From Alcanivoracaceae bacterium (lineage in GTDB: Bacteria; Pseudomonadota; Gammaproteobacteria; Pseudomonadales; Alcanivoracaceae), in the NCBI GenBank assembly GCA_029212745.1, contig JARGOL010000001.1:167948-231947 (forward strand): a stretch of DNA of 64,000 nucleotides, read 5' to 3'. Positions 54,558 through 63,773 of this stretch are shown piece after piece (the stretch's first letter is position 1; every line of letters begins with the position of its first letter). A program made the position numbers and the translations under genes. The notes under the pieces are model-generated. The model saw nothing but the letters and a program-made list of their open reading frames with translations, did not search any database and was not told the origin of the DNA.

Positions 54558-55841
54558 TCAGGGCGCTGCCGTGGCCTGCGCGTCCATCTGCTCAAGCATG
54601 GCGCGCCGGTCACGGTCAGGGCTGTCCCAACCCATGTTCCTGACCCGGTCGGCGGCCGTCAGGGGCTGGTGGAAGAACATCATCAGCCGCAGGCCATCGG
54701 TGACATATGGATCACCCGTCAGGTTGTGCCCCGGCGCAGCCAGCGGGCGGGCTGGCATGGCGTGGACATAGCCAAATGCCTCCAGCCGCTGTGACAGGAT
54801 CATGTCCTGCAGCAGGTAGTCCCGCGCCTCGTCCACATCCGGGTCGATCTTGTGCGTGGTCAGCGTCGGCGAGCGGGTGGTAAAACGCACACCGATATCA
54901 CGGCTGATCTGTCCCATCCAAACGCTGCTGCCGTTCATGTCCACTGGAGCTCGCCACAGCCTCAGGTGATTGCGCTGATGGATATTGCCCCTGGCTTTCT
55001 GCATCGCCAAGTCCTGCGGGCGCTGCATGAAGTACAGGGAACTGACCGGGGAATAGCGGTAGCTTGAACCGAGCATGAACGACTTCATGGTCTTCCAGAT
55101 GGAGCCACCATGAATGCGCTCGGTCAGGTCCCAGCCACGCTGGGCAAAGGCGTTGAGCAACAGCTCCGGGGGACCAACGATGACGAAGTTCACCGGATCG
55201 CCCTGCGCCGAACCTTCCTCATTGCGGGTGCAGCATGGCTGTTCCGCCACCCACTGGCGCAACTGTTCGGGCGTCAGGTTGCGGGTTTCGTGCTCCGCAT
55301 ACAGCTGGTCCAGATTCACCTTCTCCACGTCCAGCTTGATACCTGGAACATCGTGAAGGAACGAGGCATACCAGCTCTGGGACTGCCCAAGCAGGGTGAT
55401 GTTGACTACCTTCATGCCCAGGTCCCGGTTGGTGAATACAAATCCGCTCACGGTTTCTCCTGGGGGAATCTCCACCGGCATGGCTGCCGCATAAAACTGC
55501 CGGCTGATGGCCTGCTTGCCGGATTTGCTGTGTCCGCCGCGCACTTTCCAGGCCACCTCCAGCGGCGAGAAATACTCGCTGTCGGTGCTCACCGGGAGGT
55601 AATAGAACGGTGTCGGGGCACGGTTCTCCACCTCCACCCAGATCGCCTGGATACCGTGGCTGCCAAGGCCCACGCCGAAGAATTCCCGGGCCTGCTGGTC
55701 TGACACCACCGCCGTACTGATACGGACATCATTGCGATGCCAGGATTCCCCCTGGGCGCGAAGGACAGACTCGTCCACCCTGCCCGGTGAAAACGCACAG
55801 CCGGACAACAGCACCAGCACACAGATACCAATACGACGCAT
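54558..55841 (-). CDS. LssY_C-domain lipoprotein
   Basis: The ATG at 55841 follows GGGAGGG. The 427-aa protein has a lipoprotein signal ending LVLLSGC. The middle of the C-terminal half ([15 protein letters not shown], then [11 protein letters not shown]) matches the LssY C-terminal domain, which elsewhere is fused to membrane DedA or PAP2 domains. Here it is a stand-alone lipoprotein with an N-terminal 200-residue region that is not recognised. No operon partner is visible. Function unknown. Confidence 0.78.
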   Translation of the reverse strand: MRRIGICVLVLLSGCAFSPGRVDESVLRAQGESWHRNDVRISTAVVSDQQAREFFGVGLGSHGIQAIWVEVENRAPTPFYYLPVSTDSEYFSPLEVAWKVRGGHSKSGKQAISRQFYAAAMPVEIPPGETVSGFVFTNRDLGMKVVNITLLGQSQSWYASFLHDVPGIKLDVEKVNLDQLYAEHETRNLTPEQLRQWVAEQPCCTRNEEGSAQGDPVNFVIVGPPELLLNAFAQRGWDLTERIHGGSIWKTMKSFMLGSSYRYSPVSSLYFMQRPQDLAMQKARGNIHQRNHLRLWRAPVDMNGSSVWMGQISRDIGVRFTTRSPTLTTHKIDPDVDEARDYLLQDMILSQRLEAFGYVHAMPARPLAAPGHNLTGDPYVTDGLRLMMFFHQPLTAADRVRNMGWDSPDRDRRAMLEQMDAQATAAP

Positions 55842-55931
55842 TTCCCGCCCTCCCATCGTCTCAGTGACAGTAATAACGCCCCGGCGGCCGTTTTGCTACA
55901 CTGGCCTGCCCACGGTTTTGCGGATGTTTGC

Positions 55932-56201
55932 GTGAAGTACATGTTTGCCATCCTGGTGATGAGTGCCGCCATGGCGCTGCCAGCAGAAGAATCACAGGAC
56001 GCGGCGTTGATGCGCGCCGAGGTGCGCGATGCCCAGACCCGTGAAAAAGCCGAGCTGGATGAGCGTCTGCAGGAGCTGGAACAGCAGCAACAGGCCAGCC
56101 GTGCGATAGCAGAAAAGCAGCAGCAGCTGATCGAGGCCCTGCAGGCACAGATCAAGGCGATGCAGGAGAAGGACCGTGAGCGTTCAGATCGAGACGAATA
56201 A
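55932..56201 (+). CDS. Small secreted coiled-coil protein
   Basis: The GTG at 55932 gives 89 aa; an ATG at 55941 is an alternative. Residues 1-18 form a signal peptide (YMFAILVMSAAMALPA). The rest is a charged, Gln/Glu-rich coiled coil ending KDRERSDRDE. I do not recognise the family. It overlaps the downstream crotonase by 26 bases. Confidence 0.62.
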   Translation: MKYMFAILVMSAAMALPAEESQDAALMRAEVRDAQTREKAELDERLQELEQQQQASRAIAEKQQQLIEALQAQIKAMQEKDRERSDRDE

Positions 56202-56943
56202 CGCCGTCTGGACCATCATTATCGACCGTGCCGAGGTCCGTAATGCCGTGGACGGCCCCACCGCACAGGCGCTGGCAGATGCGTTCAGGGCCTTCGACGC
56301 AGATGACAGTGCCAGTGTCGCCGTGCTGTCAGGCGCGGGCGGCAACTTCTGCGCCGGCGCCGACCTGAAAGCGGTAGCGGCAGAACCGCAGCGCGCCAAC
56401 CGGCTCTCCCCTGATGGCGACGGCCCCATGGGCCCATCACGCATGCTGCTGTCAAAACCGGTGATTGCCGCCGTGGAAGGCTTCGCCGTGGCCGGCGGGC
56501 TGGAACTGGCCTGCTGGTGTGACCTGCGCGTGGTGGCCGAGGATGCGACGTTCGGGGTGTTCTGCCGGCGCTTCGGCGTACCGCTCATTGATGGCGGCAC
56601 CATCCGCCTGTCGCGACTGGTTGGCCACAGCCGTGCCCTGGACATGATCCTCACCGGTCGCGCCGTATCAGCCGAAGAAGCGCTGGCATTCGGACTGGCC
56701 AACCGGGTCGTGCCCGCCGGGCAAGCCCGCTTGGCGGCGGAAGCACTGGCGGCAGACATCGCCGGCTTTCCCCAGCGCTGCCTGCGCGAAGACCGCCTGA
56801 GCAGCTATGAACAATGGTCCATGGATCTGGACGAGGCGCTCGGCAACGAGTTCCGCCGCGGCATGTCCGTGGTGGAGAGTGGCGAGACCCTCTCCGGTGC
56901 CAGCGCCTTCAAGGGCGGCAAGGGCCGCGGGGGCAAATTCTGA
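56176..56943 (+). CDS. Enoyl-CoA hydratase-family protein (crotonase)
   Basis: This 255-aa crotonase starts at GTG with AGGAG about ten bases upstream. FCAGADLKAV and EGFAVAGGLELACWCDLR provide the oxyanion hole. The second catalytic Glu site is altered (RRFGVPLIDGG), as in non-hydratase crotonases with isomerase or related activity. The C-terminus is Gly/Lys-rich (KGGKGRGGKF). It overlaps the acetyltransferase gene by TGATG. Confidence 0.87.
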   Translation: MSVQIETNNAVWTIIIDRAEVRNAVDGPTAQALADAFRAFDADDSASVAVLSGAGGNFCAGADLKAVAAEPQRANRLSPDGDGPMGPSRMLLSKPVIAAVEGFAVAGGLELACWCDLRVVAEDATFGVFCRRFGVPLIDGGTIRLSRLVGHSRALDMILTGRAVSAEEALAFGLANRVVPAGQARLAAEALAADIAGFPQRCLREDRLSSYEQWSMDLDEALGNEFRRGMSVVESGETLSGASAFKGGKGRGGKF

Positions 56944-57512
56944 TGCTGCGCAAGCTGCTCACAGGCCGAAAGCGAACAGCGCAGAGGAAACAGCCGGATG
57001 CCCCTGCGCAACATACCGATGCCGCAGAAAGCATCGACCTGCCGTTTGCCATCCGGCCGGCAACACCGGCAGACCATGCCGCCATCGTGCGCATTTTCGA
57101 AGACGCCATCGACGGTCTGGCGGCGGAGCAGTACAGCGCCCGCCAGCGGAAAGCCTGGAAAAAGACCGCCAGCCTGCCGGCCTTCCGCGAGAGCCTGGAT
57201 GAAGGCATCACTCTTGTTGCCGAAAATGCCGGCCAGCCCATCGCGTTTGCACAGCTACATCCCTCTGACTATCTGCGCATGCTCTATGTCAGCGCTGACT
57301 GGAGTGGGCTGGGGATTTCCACCCTGCTCTACCAGTACCTGGAAGACGAGGCCCGCATTGCCGGTGCCAGGACCCTGGTTACAGACGCCAGCCTGCGGGC
57401 ACGGCGCTTTTTCGAACAGATGGGGTTCAGCGTGTCCGGCGAGCAGAAAGTAAAACGCCAGGGTGTCACCCTGGCGCGTTTGTCGATGCAAAAGGTGCTG
57501 GTGAAGGACTGA
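56943..57512 (+). CDS. GNAT-family acetyltransferase
   Basis: The ATG at 56943 overlaps the crotonase stop by one base. The 189-aa protein has a 40-residue polar N-terminus and a GNAT core: PFAIRPATPADHAAIVRIFE, then LRMLYVSADWSGLGISTLLYQYLE with the acetyl-CoA loop, and RRFFEQMGFSVSGEQ. It transfers an acetyl group to an unknown amine. The coupling to a crotonase is unexplained. Confidence 0.84.
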   Translation: MLRKLLTGRKRTAQRKQPDAPAQHTDAAESIDLPFAIRPATPADHAAIVRIFEDAIDGLAAEQYSARQRKAWKKTASLPAFRESLDEGITLVAENAGQPIAFAQLHPSDYLRMLYVSADWSGLGISTLLYQYLEDEARIAGARTLVTDASLRARRFFEQMGFSVSGEQKVKRQGVTLARLSMQKVLVKD

Positions 57513-57513
57513 T

Positions 57514-58806
57514 TCAGTCCCGCACCAGGAACAGGCTCAGCTCGGGCACGTAGGTGATCAGGATCAACGACACCAGCAGCACCAGCATGAACGGGATGGT
57601 GGCGGAGAACAGCTCCGTGACCGAACGGCGGAACCGGTAGCTGGCAATAAACAGGTTCATGCCCACCGGCGGCGTGATGTAGCCAATCTGCATGTTGGCG
57701 ACAAAGATGATACCCAGGTGAATGGGATCAACCCCGTAGCGCAACGCCACCGGCAGTATCAGCGGCACCATGATGACCAGCGCCGCAAAGATGTCCAGCA
57801 GGGCGCCCAGCAACAACAGCACGATATTCAGCAGCAACAGGAACGCCAGCTTGCTCTGCACATGGGTCTGGATGAACTCGAATAGCTTCTCCGGCACGCC
57901 CGCATAAACCAGGTAATCGGTAAGCGCCAGGGCCACGGCGAGGATCAGCAGTATGCCACCCACCATGACCATGGACTCACGCATGATCGAGGGCAGTTTC
58001 CTCAGGCTGATCTCCCGGTACAGGAAAACCTCCACCACCAGCACATACATGGCCGTCACTGCCGCTGCCTCGCTGACCACCAGGAATCCGGAAAAAATGC
58101 CCCCCAGCACCACAAACGGCAGCGGAATTTCCCAGCGCGCCTGCCACAGTGCATCGCGCAGCTCGCGCCACTGGAACGCCTGCTTGGGCACCGGGTGGCT
58201 GCGCATGGCCCACAGGCAGTAAACATACAGCAGCACGATCATCAGCATGGCCGGGGCCACACCAGCCAGGTACAGATCCACGATCTCCACGTTGGGCATG
58301 GACAGCTGTTGCGACATCTGCTGGGCAATGATGCCGTAGATCAGCAGCGGCACCGACGGCACCAGCAACAGACCCAGGCTACCGGACGATGTCACCAGGC
58401 CGAGATTGAACTTGGGGTCATAACCGGCCTTCGCCAGCGCCGGCAGCAACAAGGCGCCAAGGGCCACGATGGTGACACCGCTACCACCGGTAAGAGCGGT
58501 AAAACCGGCACAGGCAACCAGCGCCACAAACGCCATGCCTCCTGGCATCCAGCCAAGCAGTGCCTGCGACAGGCGCATCATCCGGTCGGCTGTTTTTGCC
58601 TCACTGAGCAGGAAGCCGGCGAACGTGAACAACGGCAGGGCCATCAGCACGACGGAATTGGCGAGCTGATAGATATCGATATGCAACACCGCCAGTTCTG
58701 TCTCCAGCGTGACGAAACCAAGCGCGGCAAAGCCAAGAATGATGGCAAACAGGGGCGCGCCCAGGAGTGCCAGCAACAACAGCAGGATAATCGCCAGCCA
58801 GATCAC
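57514..58806 (-). CDS. TRAP transporter large membrane subunit (DctM-like)
   Basis: The GTG at 58806 overlaps the stop of the small subunit and has GGAGGAG upstream, giving 430 aa. The protein has about 12 transmembrane helices and the DctM pattern (MALPLFTFAGFLLSEAK and the paired LVIMVPLILPVALRYG). It forms the transport channel of a TRAP transporter, driven by a sodium gradient. Gene order is TatT-DctP-DctQ-DctM. Confidence 0.9.
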   Translation of the reverse strand: MIWLAIILLLLLALLGAPLFAIILGFAALGFVTLETELAVLHIDIYQLANSVVLMALPLFTFAGFLLSEAKTADRMMRLSQALLGWMPGGMAFVALVACAGFTALTGGSGVTIVALGALLLPALAKAGYDPKFNLGLVTSSGSLGLLLVPSVPLLIYGIIAQQMSQQLSMPNVEIVDLYLAGVAPAMLMIVLLYVYCLWAMRSHPVPKQAFQWRELRDALWQARWEIPLPFVVLGGIFSGFLVVSEAAAVTAMYVLVVEVFLYREISLRKLPSIMRESMVMVGGILLILAVALALTDYLVYAGVPEKLFEFIQTHVQSKLAFLLLLNIVLLLLGALLDIFAALVIMVPLILPVALRYGVDPIHLGIIFVANMQIGYITPPVGMNLFIASYRFRRSVTELFSATIPFMLVLLVSLILITYVPELSLFLVRD

Positions 58807-59294
58807 AGGTGCGGCTCCTCCATGGGCGGCCGGCGGCCAAGAATATCCAGCACCGTCAGCACGGCATAGCGCAGTGCCATGACCGTGAAGCCCACCGGGA
58901 TAATCATCTGCAGCAGCCATGAGGGGACGCCGGAAAAGGCATCGGTGGGGTATTCAATCTCGGTGATAATGAAGGTCACGCTGTGCCACGCCACCAGCGC
59001 ACAGATGGCGCTGGTGAAACAGTCCACCATCACCGCAAGCCAGCGGCGCTGGGACTTGGACAGAAAGCGGGTGGCCAGGTCGATGCGGATATGCTCGTCA
59101 CGGCGGGACGCGATCATGGCACCGAGCAGGCCAATCCAGAGCACCGCATTCTGTAACGAAGGCTCCACCCAGACCAGGCTGGAGCCAACGAAATTACGCA
59201 GGACGATCTGCAGGACTGCCAGCAGGATCATCATCACCAGGATGGTGACGATCAAGCCATCCTCGATACGTGACAGCCAGCGAACCAGCTTCAT
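58803..59294 (-). CDS. TRAP transporter small membrane subunit (DctQ-like)
   Basis: This 163-aa protein has four transmembrane helices, with SSLVWVEPSLQNAVLWIGLLGA typical of DctQ. It overlaps DctP upstream (ATGA) and DctM downstream (GTGA), so expression of the three is coupled. Confidence 0.88.
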   Translation of the reverse strand: MKLVRWLSRIEDGLIVTILVMMILLAVLQIVLRNFVGSSLVWVEPSLQNAVLWIGLLGAMIASRRDEHIRIDLATRFLSKSQRRWLAVMVDCFTSAICALVAWHSVTFIITEIEYPTDAFSGVPSWLLQMIIPVGFTVMALRYAVLTVLDILGRRPPMEEPHL

Positions 59295-60286
59295 TCTTCG
59301 GTATGTCCGGCCCGGTACTCGGCCAGCAAGGCATTCAGGCGATCCAGCATGGCCTGGGACACTTCACCGGCATCCACCAGTTCAGCCGTGGCCTTGCTGG
59401 CATAACTGCGCCATTCCGCCATTTGCTCGTCCGTGGGGTCGACGATGGCCAGGCCCTGCTGCTGCACGGCATCGAAGGCAGCCTTGTTCTCTTCGCGGCT
59501 GGCCTTGTCCATTTTCTCGAACGTGGCTTCGAGAATGCGGGAAACGGTGGCCTTGTCATCTGCGCTGAGACGGCCGAAATGCTTGTTGCTGATGGCCAGC
59601 ACACCATAGGTATAAAGCAGCGGCACATTGGTGACGTAATCGACCTGCGAGTACCACTGCAGCGTCAAGGCCGCCACTGGCGGCGCGGCAAACGCATCAA
59701 TAGCACCGGTTTGCAGCGACGTCATGACCGTACCGATGTTGAGCATGATCGGGGACAGGCCAAACACCCTGGCGCCCATGGCGGAGGCCGGATCGTTCGC
59801 CGGCAGCCACAGTTTCTGGCTCTGCAACTCGTCCACGGACGCCACCGGGTCGTCGCTCATGACATAGGCGAAACCACCATCCACGGCGCCGAACGTGGTC
59901 CAGCCATTTTCCTTGAATCCCGCCTGGATTTCGTCGTCCAGCTGCGCGCGGACAAAGTCCACTTCCTCATAGGAACGGAATGCCAGTGGCACGTTGAGGA
60001 TCTGGCTGTCCTTGTAGAATTGCGCAAAGGCGCCGGCCTGGGTCAACGCCCCATGCAACTGGCCGATCTTGATCTTGCGCTGCACCGCCTTGTCGTCACC
60101 CATGACGCCACCGGGATAGACCTTCAGCTTGACCCGCCCCGCCGTCTCTTCTTCGATCCTGTCACTGGCGGCCTTGAGCTCATTGACCACCGTTGTGCCC
60201 TCAGGGTAGAGCGTGGAGATTTTCAAGGTTGTCGCACTTGCCAGCACAGGCAAGAGCACCACCAGAACAGCCACCCATCGCAACAT
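59291..60286 (-). CDS. TRAP transporter solute-binding protein (DctP-like)
   Basis: The ATG at 60286 has AGGGGAAG upstream and gives 331 aa. Residues 1-17 are a signal peptide (WVAVLVVLLPVLASA). The mature DctP domain has KISTLYPEGTTVVNELK, YPGGVMGDDKAVQRKI and the central KLWLPANDPASAMGARVFGL. The expected conserved Arg of the carboxylate-binding site falls in a different form (KLWLPAND), so the ligand may not be a simple organic acid. The ligand is unknown. Confidence 0.88.
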   Translation of the reverse strand: MLRWVAVLVVLLPVLASATTLKISTLYPEGTTVVNELKAASDRIEEETAGRVKLKVYPGGVMGDDKAVQRKIKIGQLHGALTQAGAFAQFYKDSQILNVPLAFRSYEEVDFVRAQLDDEIQAGFKENGWTTFGAVDGGFAYVMSDDPVASVDELQSQKLWLPANDPASAMGARVFGLSPIMLNIGTVMTSLQTGAIDAFAAPPVAALTLQWYSQVDYVTNVPLLYTYGVLAISNKHFGRLSADDKATVSRILEATFEKMDKASREENKAAFDAVQQQGLAIVDPTDEQMAEWRSYASKATAELVDAGEVSQAMLDRLNALLAEYRAGHTEE

Positions 60287-60299
60287 CACACTTCCCCTT

Positions 60300-61151
60300 T
60301 TATTCAAAATAGTCAGCCGAGGAGGCCAGCAACCGCTCGGCCTCCCGTTTGGCATACTCGTTCTGCAGCGTCAGCCCATGCACATCACTGTCTGCCTCAA
60401 GTACCTCGTTGAGCAGACGGTCATGCAGGGCCTGGTCGAACGTCAGCCGCGCATATTTTTCAGCATACAGCGTCTTGGCCAGCAGGTTCTTGCCGCCAGA
60501 CAATGAAATCGCTTTCTCGAAATGGGCCCGCGCCTTGTCAGGTTGCCCACCCAGGGACGCCGGCAGGATGCTGTTGAGTGCGCCCAGGTACATGTGTGCC
60601 TGGCCAAACTCGTAGCGTTCATCAATTGCCACCACCCGGTCCATGATCGCTTCTACCCGGCCCAGGTCGGCGATGGCATTCCAGTCTCCGCTGTTCTGCT
60701 GAATATAACCCACCCAGGTGGAACCCAGTACAAACAGGGTCGGCAGATCAGACTCACCCATGTCATCAAGGATCCCGGTCAGTTCGTCCAGCGGCAACTG
60801 ACGCACGTCACACAGGTCATCGTCATTGGCACAGGCGGCGCGACGGGCATAGTCCATGGCCTTGTCGGTGAGGTTGGCCGCTCGCGCTTCATCGTCCACA
60901 TAGAGCCCCGCATAGGCGGAGTAAAGGCTGGCACCGGAACGCAGCATGCTCTCGCTTTCCGGCCAGTTGATGATCATGCCATCGAGCAGCAGCAGGTAGG
61001 TGGGCAAGCCCTCGCCCACCAGCTCGAGGTCGTTGTTGTTGAGTACGCCATAGGGCAGGTTGTCGTCCAGGCGCGCAACGGAACAGGCCTGCATCAGGAA
61101 AATGGCCAGCAACAGCGTCGCGCGGACAAACAGGGGGGAATGTTTCAGCAC
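60300..61151 (-). CDS. TatT-like TRAP-associated lipoprotein
   Basis: This 283-aa protein starts at GTG and has a lipobox ending FLMQAC. The remaining part is helical with TPR-like repeats, matching the TatT (TRAP-associated protein T) family first seen in Treponema pallidum, where it pairs with the binding protein DctP. It is the first gene of the transporter operon, 13 bases before DctP. The ligand may be a hydrophobic molecule, as proposed for the Treponema system. Confidence 0.84.
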   Translation of the reverse strand: MLKHSPLFVRATLLLAIFLMQACSVARLDDNLPYGVLNNNDLELVGEGLPTYLLLLDGMIINWPESESMLRSGASLYSAYAGLYVDDEARAANLTDKAMDYARRAACANDDDLCDVRQLPLDELTGILDDMGESDLPTLFVLGSTWVGYIQQNSGDWNAIADLGRVEAIMDRVVAIDERYEFGQAHMYLGALNSILPASLGGQPDKARAHFEKAISLSGGKNLLAKTLYAEKYARLTFDQALHDRLLNEVLEADSDVHGLTLQNEYAKREAERLLASSADYFE

Positions 61152-61260
61152 GGAAAACCAACACTTTCAAAGAGTTAGGGATACGGTACTGGCTTGGCCA
61201 GAGACCGGGAATGGGCCCTTTATAGCAGTCAGCTTGAAACTACTCAAACGGGCATGGCGG

Positions 61261-62133
61261 TCACGCCCGTGTGCGCCGCCAGAGGCCCGCCAGGAAGCCA
61301 TACAGCGCCCCGGACACCAGGCCACCGACATGGGCCGCTGTGGCGATGACATCCGGAAACACCAGCGCCGACAGCACCAGCCAGCCCACCAGCCAGCCCA
61401 CCACCGCACGCGGCATGCGCTGTGACCGGTCACCACTGATCCAGCCGGCCAGCCAGAGATAGCCAAACAGGCCGTAGACAACACCGGACAGACCGCCAAA
61501 GCCGGGCCCTGCCACCAGGTACTGCGCGCCATTACCCGCCAGCCCGGTCACCAGCAGCAGCAGGATCAGCACCGTGGCGGAGTGACTGCGCTCAATGATG
61601 CCACCCAGTATCCACCACCAGAGCAGGTTGAAGACAATGTGCATCAGGCCAAAGTGGATCAGCACCGGCGTAATGACCCGCCAGGGCTCGGCCACCATCA
61701 TGGTCAGGGAGTGTGGTGCCATCAGCCACTGGTAGACGGGCGGCACCTGGCCGCCGGTGACTGCAGGAAACAGGTCGAACAGCACCGGCGACTGGAACCC
61801 GCCAAGCACGAAAACGACCACACAGGCCACCAGGACGGTGCGGGTCACCGGCCCGATACGCTGTCCCGGGGCCGCCGACAGCACGCCCTGGTCTTGTCCC
61901 TGGCCGGCACGCTGCGCCGCCCGCCGCGCCGCGGACTGGAAGCGCGCATCGTATGGGGACGCTGCCACTTCATCGGTGAGCTGTCGGGCACGCTGGAAGT
62001 CTTCAGGGTCGGCCAGCAGCAGGCAGAAAACACCGGCATCCTCGCGCATCACGCAGCGGATGCCCTGTTCCTCCAGCACCTGTTGCAGGAACAGGGCCGG
62101 CAGTTGCTCGCGAAAACGCACCAGCTCAATCAT
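61261..62133 (-). CDS. glpG: GlpG-like rhomboid protease
   Basis: The ATG at 62133 has AGGAG upstream and gives 290 aa. The N-terminal cytoplasmic domain of about 90 residues resembles the GlpG NRho fold. The rhomboid core has HFGLMHIVFNLLWWW, the catalytic Ser in GLSGVVYG and the His in TAAHVGG. It cleaves membrane helices within the bilayer. It overlaps the aminopeptidase gene by eight bases. Confidence 0.9.
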   Translation of the reverse strand: MIELVRFREQLPALFLQQVLEEQGIRCVMREDAGVFCLLLADPEDFQRARQLTDEVAASPYDARFQSAARRAAQRAGQGQDQGVLSAAPGQRIGPVTRTVLVACVVVFVLGGFQSPVLFDLFPAVTGGQVPPVYQWLMAPHSLTMMVAEPWRVITPVLIHFGLMHIVFNLLWWWILGGIIERSHSATVLILLLLVTGLAGNGAQYLVAGPGFGGLSGVVYGLFGYLWLAGWISGDRSQRMPRAVVGWLVGWLVLSALVFPDVIATAAHVGGLVSGALYGFLAGLWRRTRA

Positions 62134-63166
62134 GCCCGCGCTCCTGATCCTGTAACCGTTGCAATGCGGCCTGCCGCGCCTCGTCTTCCATCTCCGCCAG
62201 TTCGTCCACAGCATCCCAGAAACAGCCCCATTCTGCTTCGCAACGGGCAATCAGTGACGTGAACGCGGGCACCCACTGGTTGTAATCCGCCACGGTATTC
62301 AACTGGGCATTGTTCAGGGGCCCGTCAAAAAACCCCTGCCACGCCGCCAGCGCCGGCTGCCGGGCCAACGCCTGGTGGTACCGCGCCCGGGTGTCTGCCT
62401 GAATGGCCCGCTTGCGCTCACGCATCTGTCTCGCGGGCAGGTCACTGGCATACAGGGTCTGCAGGGCCGTGCGCGTCTGCTCCAGAAGCGCCCTTACCGA
62501 CTGCCACGCTGCTGCTGCCACGGCGGCATCATCATCGGCCCCGCGGTCAGCAAACCAGGCCTTGCGTCCGTGGCGGGCCACCGCCGTAGCCAGGCTCTCG
62601 TTGAAGCGGGTATCCCCTTTCAGGTAGAAGCGCTGGTGGACCAGCTCGTGGAAAAGCAGCTCGACCAGTCCGCCGTCACTGCGCGCCAGCATGGCGGGCG
62701 TCAGCGGGTCATCGAACCAGCCCAGCGTGGAATAGGCAATGGCGCCGGCGCCATGCACATCGAAGCCCCGGGCGCGCAGCCTGTCTGCCGCCTGCTCGGC
62801 CCGGGCGCGATCGAAATAACCCCGGTAGCTGGCGCAGCCGGCCACCGGATAACACCATTGGTGGGCATCCAGGGAAAACTCCGGCGCCGCAAAAAGGTTC
62901 CACACCACCCAGTCACGATCCAGTGCCACATAATCGCGGTAGCTGCCATTACTGGGCAGGGACAGCCGCTCGCGGGCAAAAACCAGCGCCTTTGCGGACA
63001 GGGCCAGCTGCTCGCGCAAGACCGTGTCCGTGGCCGGGTCAGCCAGCACCTCATCCACCGGCACACGGGCAGACATCAGGTCAGCATGGCCACGGGCCAG
63101 GTGCCAGTAATAGCCGGCATTGCAGCCGGCCAGAAGTGCGCTCACCAGGACAAGGACCAGCCTCAT
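62126..63166 (-). CDS. Lipoprotein zinc aminopeptidase (Aminopep/PF10023-like)
   Basis: This 346-aa protein has a lipobox LLAGC after an N-terminal hydrophobic segment. The zinc motif HELVHQRFYLKGDTRFNESLA supplies HExxH and the downstream Glu. The 346-aa length fits the putative-aminopeptidase family of proteobacteria. It overlaps EfpL upstream by ATGA and GlpG downstream by eight bases, so all three are translationally linked. Confidence 0.83.
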   Translation of the reverse strand: MRLVLVLVSALLAGCNAGYYWHLARGHADLMSARVPVDEVLADPATDTVLREQLALSAKALVFARERLSLPSNGSYRDYVALDRDWVVWNLFAAPEFSLDAHQWCYPVAGCASYRGYFDRARAEQAADRLRARGFDVHGAGAIAYSTLGWFDDPLTPAMLARSDGGLVELLFHELVHQRFYLKGDTRFNESLATAVARHGRKAWFADRGADDDAAVAAAAWQSVRALLEQTRTALQTLYASDLPARQMRERKRAIQADTRARYHQALARQPALAAWQGFFDGPLNNAQLNTVADYNQWVPAFTSLIARCEAEWGCFWDAVDELAEMEDEARQAALQRLQDQERGHD

Positions 63167-63729
63167 GCGCGGGAAACGAATTTGCGATCGCTGGTACTGA
63201 CCTTGATCCGCTCTCCCGCCTCGATGTACTCCGGCACCTGGACCACCAGGCCGGTACTGAGGGTAGCCGGCTTGGTTCGGGCACTGGCTGACGCCGCCTT
63301 CATGGCCGGCGCACACTCGGTAATTTCAAGCACGACGTTGGCGGGTAATGACAGGCCTATGACCTGGCCATCCACGAGCATGATATGCAGCCCTTCGGTT
63401 TCCTCGGTGACGAACGGCAGCTCCTCTTCGATATCGGCGTGCTGCAGGGGATACTGGCTGAAATCGTCAGCATCCATGAACACATACTCATTGCCGTCGG
63501 CATAGGAGAAGTTCACGGCACGACGATTCATTTCCAGGGTAGTGACGTCGTCATCTCCCTTGAACCGCTCCTCGAATTTCTGCCCACCCTGGACGGCACT
63601 GGCGCGCACCCGGTAGAGGGTCGCCGCGCCCCGTGCCGATGGCGACTGCACATCGATCTGCCGGATAACATAGGGTGTTCCATTGACGGCGATGACCTCG
63701 CCGCGTTTCAGGTCACTGGCCTTGCTCAT
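63163..63729 (-). CDS. efpL: Elongation factor P-like protein EfpL (YeiP)
   Basis: This 188-aa EF-P paralogue has the loop SPSARGAATLYRVR with Arg33 at its tip, the feature that distinguishes EfpL from EF-P. It rescues ribosomes stalled on proline-rich and certain other motifs, without a modified lysine. The three-domain length is normal and the end is KFVSRA. It opens the three-gene operon. Confidence 0.92.
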   Translation of the reverse strand: MSKASDLKRGEVIAVNGTPYVIRQIDVQSPSARGAATLYRVRASAVQGGQKFEERFKGDDDVTTLEMNRRAVNFSYADGNEYVFMDADDFSQYPLQHADIEEELPFVTEETEGLHIMLVDGQVIGLSLPANVVLEITECAPAMKAASASARTKPATLSTGLVVQVPEYIEAGERIKVSTSDRKFVSRA

Positions 63730-63773
63730 GTCCGCTTTCCCGGTTAACGCAAGCGGACATGCTAGCAGAGCAC

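Noticed and set aside
59270-60412. Plus-strand open frame of 380 codons opposite DctP
   Set aside because: The minus strand carries an unmistakable TRAP binding protein; this frame lacks any recognisable motif.
61261-62133. Rhomboid gene as the rhombosortase for the GlyGly-CTERM protease
   Set aside because: It has the N-terminal cytoplasmic domain of GlpG and lies 40 kb away in an efpL operon; rhombosortases are shorter.
62375-63505. Plus-strand open frame of 376 codons opposite the aminopeptidase and efpL
   Set aside because: Both minus-strand genes are well supported, and the frame spans their junction without a start signal.
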